Shown here one piece after another: positions 58,905 through 64,000 of a stretch of DNA of 64,000 nt. This stretch comes from Apoderus coryli. Taxonomy: Eukaryota > Arthropoda > Insecta > Coleoptera > Attelabidae. The notes beneath the pieces are model-generated. The model searched no databases. It was not told the origin of the DNA and saw only the letters and a program-made list of their open reading frames with translations. The position numbers and the translations under genes were made by a program. The stretch's first letter is position 1. Every line of letters begins with the position of its first letter. The DNA lies in contig OU452206.1 of the NCBI GenBank assembly GCA_911728435.2, positions 10,136,297 through 10,200,296 on the forward strand, written 5' to 3'.

Positions 58905-59735
58905 TAATAATTTAGAAAAGTTCATCAAAGTTTATACAAGTTCATGACTCTAATATAGGAATAGACAAGAAAGAAAATTGCTGATTAATATTTTTCTAGA
59001 AAAACGGTACGACCGACGCTAAGAATAGACAATTTCATTGGTCGATATTTGAAAGAGTGAAAAAAAGTAAAGTAATAAATATTGTTGTAACAAGAAGTTA
59101 CAGGGGATTTGGCGGCTCGGACCATGAAGTCTCCCCGCGTTGGAGCAGATATGTGTCCGAATGCTCCACTAGGTTCTCTAACCACAAAACTCTCTTTTTT
59201 GGGGTCTTCTCTCGAACCTTGGCGAAGTGAACGTCGAGTCTTACTAGCGACAAAAAGCATTAATTAAGAGTAGTGTCTTAAGCTTTATAGTTTATTTAAC
59301 GGGAATTAATATTATTAGTAGCTATATTAAATATTTATAATTTGAACCATTTTATTAACGTGAAAGAAAGATCAACTGTGTCGGCGGTGATGATAATTGT
59401 AATGTAAGTACCAATTGTTAATTATAATAATTATTGATTTTTTTGAGACTTGTCCTTTTTTATTAAATTGTTTTTTTTTTTTTGTATATTCTTTAAATAA
59501 ATAATAGTTAGTAAAATTCATTTGACTTTCCTTTTAATTTTAAATAGTTTTCTAAATTCAATCAAATAACTATTAACTCAGAGACGCCCCTCAAGGACAG
59601 ACAGTCACTCGTTTACGAGGGAGAATCAATAAGATCTTCTTTCGTGAGCGTGATGTAAGTGGGCGATCCTCGAGTAGCTAAACAAGCCAAGCGAGTTAAT
59701 TTTTCATTATTATAATTATTAATAGTTTTTAATAC
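58905..59735 (-). repeat. 0.85-kb dispersed repeat, inverted partner of 33385-34265
   Basis: Landmarks on the plus strand: GTTCATGACTCTAATAT, GAATAGACAATTTCATTGG, TAGGTTCTCTAACCACAAAA, GAGTAGTGTCTTAAGCTTTA, GAGACTTGTCCTTTTTT and CAAGCCAAGCGAGTTAA. These are the inverses of the landmarks of the 33.4-kb copy, in reverse order. The minus-strand frame 58985-59260 (91 codons) includes SFVVREPSGAFG but is not open in the other copy, so no protein is claimed. Confidence 0.65.
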
Positions 59736-59875
59736 TTGTCCTTTTTCCATTAAGTGGATACCTCTTATCTGATTTAATTATATTTTTTTGTGTGACATGT
59801 ATTCTCTATTACGAATAGGCTAAGTCATTTAAGGTATCGCATTTAATTTGTCGAAAAATCCATAACATGTACCTA

Positions 59876-61535
59876 CAGGGTTGCCCAAACTGGACGATAT
59901 CTTATGGCAACTCACGTTTCTATCACAGATTCCGAAAAAGTGCCATGCGTCCTCCAAGCTCAAACTTCATGGTAAACTCAATGGTGGACAGATGTTGGCT
60001 ATGTTAAACCGTTTCGTATGTATTCATATACAGGGAAATGATGTGTTCAAAGGAATAGCACAAATTCCTTGGCCAAAAATATTATGATCTAGGTCAATTT
60101 ATCTATATACAAAATTGCTTTGTTTGTGCGCTAGAGGGCTTTAAAAGTGAATATTTTTTTACGTTTTTGATAGATTTTATTCATTTTTTAGATACACGTT
60201 TGCACCAATAAACTACAGTTTTTATTAAAGAAACTCCAATTTCTAGAATTACAGGGTGATTAAACTTATTACTATTATTAGGTGATTAACTTATCTACCC
60301 ATATTTTTTGTAACCCTCGTATAATCAATACCAGTTTTTTTTCTGTGCATAGTTCATTTTATTTAGAAACTATTTACTCTCTTACAAAATTTTAGTTTGT
60401 CAACCAGTTTAATAATTATTGTAACTTAGCACAAAAATATTTATTAAAAGGTGGTTGATGATTACTTTGACAAATACAAAAAGTTGATATTATTGTAATG
60501 TCATTTAACCTGATTTGCGTTTAGAATTTCGTCTTTTTCTTTTTATAGTTTATCTTTAAGTCATTATGAATTTTAACTACGTATTTATATGCATTAAGTA
60601 CTGATTCAGGCTTGAAGGGATTTAGAAAATATTTTTTTTGTCTCGAAAATCTTTGACAAACAAAATTTTTGTAATAGTTTCTAAATAAAATGAACTATTT
60701 ACAGAAAAAAACTGGTATTGATTATACGGGGGTTACAAAAAATATGGGTAGATAATTTATTGTGACTAAGCTTTTAAACACCCTGTAATTTTAGAAATAG
60801 GAGTTTCCTCAATAGAAAAATGTAGTTTATTGGTGCAAACGCGTATCTAAAACATTTAAAATTTATCAAATTATTTTCGATTTATTTGAAAAAACGTAAA
60901 AAATATTCACTTTTACCTCTAGCGCCCAGACCACGCAATTTTGTATATAGATAAGTTGACCTAAATCATCATATTTTAGGCCAAAGAATTTGTGCAATTC
61001 CGTTGTACACGTCATTTCCGGACACCCTGTATATATATTGCAGCAATATTGTTGTTAAAAGCGTTCGTTATTAATTGTTACAATAAAGAGTTCTTGTGCG
61101 TTTTTAAAAATATCCTATTTATCACTCCCATCGCATTGGGAACAACTGTCAAATTGCCTACATGACTTCTTTCTTTAATTCATATGAATAAACGCAAAAT
61201 ATATCAACTAGATATAAAGTGTTATATATATTCGTAAAGATAATTTTATATCTTACAAGAAAATGTAAAAATATATGGGGTGTTTTATGAATAAAAAAAT
61301 ATTAATTAATACAGCAAATTTATGAATAGTCCTTATATTCAAAAGTGCTATGAAAAAGTTTTTTCGGAAACGAATTATCGAGAAAAGCAAGCAAATCGTT
61401 CAAAATCGAGAAACGCCCCTAGCTGCGAAACGGTTTAACATAGCCAAAATCTGTTTTTACCACAGTTTTTCATGAAATTTCAGCCTGGAGGACGCATGTG
61501 GGTATCTGTGATAGAAACATGAGTTTGGGCACCCG
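59876..61535. mobile_element. Mariner-type element E, outermost of three nested units
   Basis: The left arm 59876-60020 (CAGGGTTGCCCAAACTGG … GGCTATGTTAAACCGTTTCG) mirrors the right arm about 61430-61535 (CGAAACGGTTTAACATAGCC … GTTTGGGCACCCG), flanked by TA on both sides. Inside lie a second element at 60031-61029 and about 400 bp of unrecognised sequence to its right. No transposase is seen. Confidence 0.75.
60031..61029. mobile_element. Mariner-type element nested in E, itself with inner termini
   Basis: Ends are TA-CAGGGAAATGATG (60029 on) and CATTTCCGGACACCCTG-TA (ending 61029-61031). Inner ends are TA-CAGGGTGATTAAAC at 60250-60265 and AAACACCCTG-TA ending at 60785-60787. Outer arms are 219 and 242 bp. 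It sits off-centre in E (about 10 bp from E's left arm, 400 bp from its right arm), so it is a true insertion. A half-copy is at 13576-13975. There is no coding text in its centre. Confidence 0.78.
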
Positions 61536-61537
61536 TA

Positions 61538-62622
61538 CAGATTTAGAATAAACATTTTTGACGAAAGTTTAGTATATTATATTTGCTTAGCCTGTTTCAA
61601 AGATCGTGTTAAACATAATTATGCCAAAAAAATAATAGAAACTAAAAAATTTACTTACATCTAAACAACAGATTTTTATGAATCAAGCACCAACATTAAT
61701 TATTGTCCCCACTCTAAAATACTATAATCTGTTTTAATTTGGAAATACCTTGCTAGTTTTTATTTCAAGTAGAAATCGCTATTTTGCCATTTTGAAATGA
61801 TAAAATAAGCATTAAAAAATAATAATAAAATATTTTCTAGGAAAGGAACCTCGATTATTTAGGTTCATCAAAAATACACTAAAATAATCCGGTAAACATG
61901 CAATAATATATTAAGCAAGCCTAAATACATTCTTCCTCTTTTTTTATTTATAAGTTCACTTTTAAATTTTATGCAAATGATCAGGCGCAAAGATTGTTTT
62001 CATGTGGCCACCATATTATGAATAAAACCGCAACATTTTTACTTTTATTTGCATTTTTTTCGCGAATCTCATAATCTTTTGATTTCGAAAATACAAAAAT
62101 TTTAGACACTGAAATACACACAAAAAAAAATATTGAAATGATCTATATAAAGAAACAAAAGAACAATATAAATGACAGAATAGACATCCAATACTTAAGC
62201 AACATGTATCATATCTTAATATGAAATTGCGGACGTAGACACTTGTAATCGTCCCTCGTAATTCCACTATTTCCTAATTTCATTATAGATGTATAGTTAT
62301 CGATATACCACCACATTTATCAATTTCAATAAATAAAAAGAATAATAAATATATAAAGAAACTCTAAATAGCAGCAAATGTTTTGGTCTAGGACAATTTC
62401 AGGGAATTTTATAAACGTATATTAGCAAAATTTTATAAACTGTATTGTGTTTGCAAACGTGAAGTCCTGTGAAATATACGTATTTTTATTGAAAAAAAAA
62501 GAGAAAATATTTTTAAAAATGTAATTTTTAGAATGTTTAATTTACATTCTGAATTTTAATAACAAATTGTAAAAAAAATATATAATAGGTAAATCAGGTT
62601 TTATACGATGTTTGTGAATGTA
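61538..62622. other. No gene seen
   Basis: AT-rich, no recognisable feature. Confidence 0.5.
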
Positions 62623-62624
62623 TA

Positions 62625-63743
62625 CAGGGTGTTTCATAATATATGCGCAGGACTTCAGGATGTGTGAGCTCGTCCAAAAATATGAAAAAAAGTTTCTATT
62701 AACTAACCCTCTAAAATGCACCATTTTCGAGATAGGGTGTAGAAATTGAAAACACTATCCGTTTTTTGCGGATAGTTCTGGAACCATTTATAGTACAGAA
62801 AACAGATTTTGTAAACATTTTCTATTCGCTATGTTTTGAGCAAGAATGTTTTTTTAATTCATAATTGGTGAAGATTTTGAAGGGGTAGTGTGTGTTTATC
62901 TTCCCAATTTCTACGCCACTGGAAAAAGTACGGTTTGAAGATGCCCATTTCAACCGCCAATGTTTTCTACACAACAAAGGTACTCCTGGTCATAAGCTCT
63001 AAAGTGGAACGTTTTCGAGCAAAATCAACCTGTTGAAAATTTGTTGAAATAAATTTATTTTTTCTACTAATTAACTTCATAATTGCAAAATTTCAAAAAA
63101 AATAAGAAATGATAGAAAAGTTGTTTTTTTTTTTAAATTCTCCAAACCGTAAAAATAGTCGAAGAATTGCTGCGTGCATTTAAGCTAACGGCGGACATTT
63201 CCAACATTTAATTTAACTGTGTATGGTTTTTTATTGTTTTTTTTTTTTAATTTTGCAATTATGCAGTTAGTTTGGTGTTGTTACTTGTTCTAACGTTTAA
63301 ATAAATTAAAATTGACCATGGTTTTCAACAAGTTGATTTTCCTCGAAAACGGTCAACTTTCGAGCTTATGACCAAGAGTATCTTTTTCGTGTAGAATACA
63401 TTGGCGGTTCAAATGGGTATACCAAAGCCGTACTTTTTCCAGTGGCGTAGAATTTGGGGAGAAAAACGCCCACTACCCCTTCAAAATCTTCACGAATTAT
63501 TAACTAAAAAAACAAAAATACCTTCACAAACATAGCTTATTATGAGTAGAAAATGATTACAAAAGCTGTTTTCTGTACGATAAACAGTAAACATGGAGAT
63601 ATCCGCAAAAATCGGATTTTTTTTTCAATTTCAACACTTTGTATCTCGAAAATGGTGCATTTTAATTAATAGAAACTTTTTTTCATATTTTTGGACGAGC
63701 TCTCACATCCTAAAGTCCTGCGTATATATTATGAAACACCCTA
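62625..63743. mobile_element. Mariner-type long-TIR element F
   Basis: It starts CAGGGTGTTTCATAAT after TA (62623-62624) and ends ATGAAACACCCTA before TA. TIRs are about 400-500 bp. Inner ends are TA-GGGTGTAGAAATTG at 62733 (two bases lost relative to CAGGGTG) and CAATTTCAACACTTTG-TA ending at 63641-63643. Outer arms are 108 and 100 bp. It is the complete relative of element B. Confidence 0.85.
63160..63216 (+). pseudogene. Transposase C-terminal tail relic in element F
   Basis: RRIAACI, stop, ANGGHFQHLI, stop. It matches the tail in element B and the C-x3-NGG-x-F ending of the transposases in A and C. It places F in the same mariner-like group. Confidence 0.7.
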
Positions 63744-63765
63744 TATACATAATGTTTGCAATGTT

Positions 63766-63800
63766 CTAGAAGAAGGCGATAAACCATCACCGAAACGTAG
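63766..63800 (+). ncRNA. Degenerate hammerhead-like motif
   Basis: CTAGAAGA (CTGAAGA with one inserted base), stem II GGCGAT-loop-ATCACC with one mismatch, then GAAACGTAG. The order fits a Penelope-type terminal ribozyme relic, but the core is broken. Confidence 0.35.
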
Positions 63801-64000
63801 TTAATAAAATTAGACAAGCGAAATGTAACTTTTCGCTAAAAAAAATATTTTCAAGCACCTGAAACCCAAAGAAAAACAAAAATAAAAAAAATGTATTTTT
63901 TTTCCTTCAGAATATCTCAGAACATTAACTTCTCTTGCTTGATTTAGTTTAAAAAAATGTTTTTCCCAAAAACAAAAGACTTATGGATTCTGTAATACTC

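Noticed and set aside
58985..59260. 91-codon minus-strand frame with SFVVREPSGAFG
   Set aside because: The other copy of the repeat (33.9 kb) is not open in this frame, so a conserved protein is not supported.
74..63743. Deleting each inner unit together with one TA restores a perfect palindrome centred on TA, which seemed to prove insertion into palindrome centres
   Set aside because: Any excision at mirror positions within inverted repeats gives a palindrome, so this follows from the symmetry and is not independent evidence. Only the presence and spacing of the inner termini count.

Overview
The window looks like a piece of an AT-rich arthropod, most likely insect, nuclear genome. The evidence is the repeat content: several relic families of Tc1/mariner-type transposons with TACAGGGTG ends, non-LTR retrotransposons with (TAA)n-type 3' tails, and Penelope-like retroelement debris with hammerhead-ribozyme-like motifs. 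Nothing here is bacterial or viral. The insect order cannot be fixed from the sequence alone. No host protein-coding gene, spliced exon set, rRNA or functional tRNA could be supported. The window is best described as an intergenic or intronic graveyard of transposable elements.

Layout. 0-5 kb: a 1.5-kb mariner-type element with very long terminal inverted repeats (TIRs) and a transposase C-terminal relic, then a broken LINE reverse transcriptase (RT). 5-9 kb: the first of three copies of a repeat holding a tRNA-Ala-like sequence, a mariner C-terminal relic, a Penelope-type end, and a mariner N-terminal relic. 10.7-12.3 kb: degenerate 130-bp repeats and a GACA/GATA-type microsatellite. 12.9-19.8 kb: a small inverted-repeat element, half of a mariner-type palindrome, a second tRNA-like repeat abutting a LINE fragment, another LINE fragment, a palindromic element, and a Penelope-like GIY-YIG endonuclease relic with a hammerhead-like motif. 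20.1-22.3 kb: the best-preserved coding region, an uninterrupted 621-codon LINE RT frame. 22.9-27.9 kb: a long-TIR element split by a LINE 3' end, then a mariner transposase relic. 29-38 kb: a 0.6-kb dispersed repeat present twice, a LINE RT relic, one member of a 0.85-kb inverted repeat pair, a hammerhead-like motif and the third tRNA-like repeat. 38.9-47 kb: a palindromic element, a mariner relic, an endonuclease-only LINE copy, a near-perfect hairpin, and the best-preserved mariner transposase, with all three catalytic Asp positions. 50-56.3 kb: a 90-bp tandem array that ends in an inverted unit, another long-TIR element, a duplicated tRNA-like sequence, a well-formed hammerhead-like motif, a second hairpin and an inverted pair of a 0.2-kb repeat. 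57-64 kb: LINE debris, the partner 0.85-kb repeat, a triple-nested TACAGGGTG element and a long-TIR element.

The most unusual recurring structure is that at least five mariner-type elements carry a second, inner copy of their TA-CAGGGTG terminus. It sits about 100-425 bp inside each long TIR, in the same orientation as the outer terminus. The hammerhead-like motifs are the second signal worth checking. The genes do not work together as a pathway; what they share is mobile-element biology.
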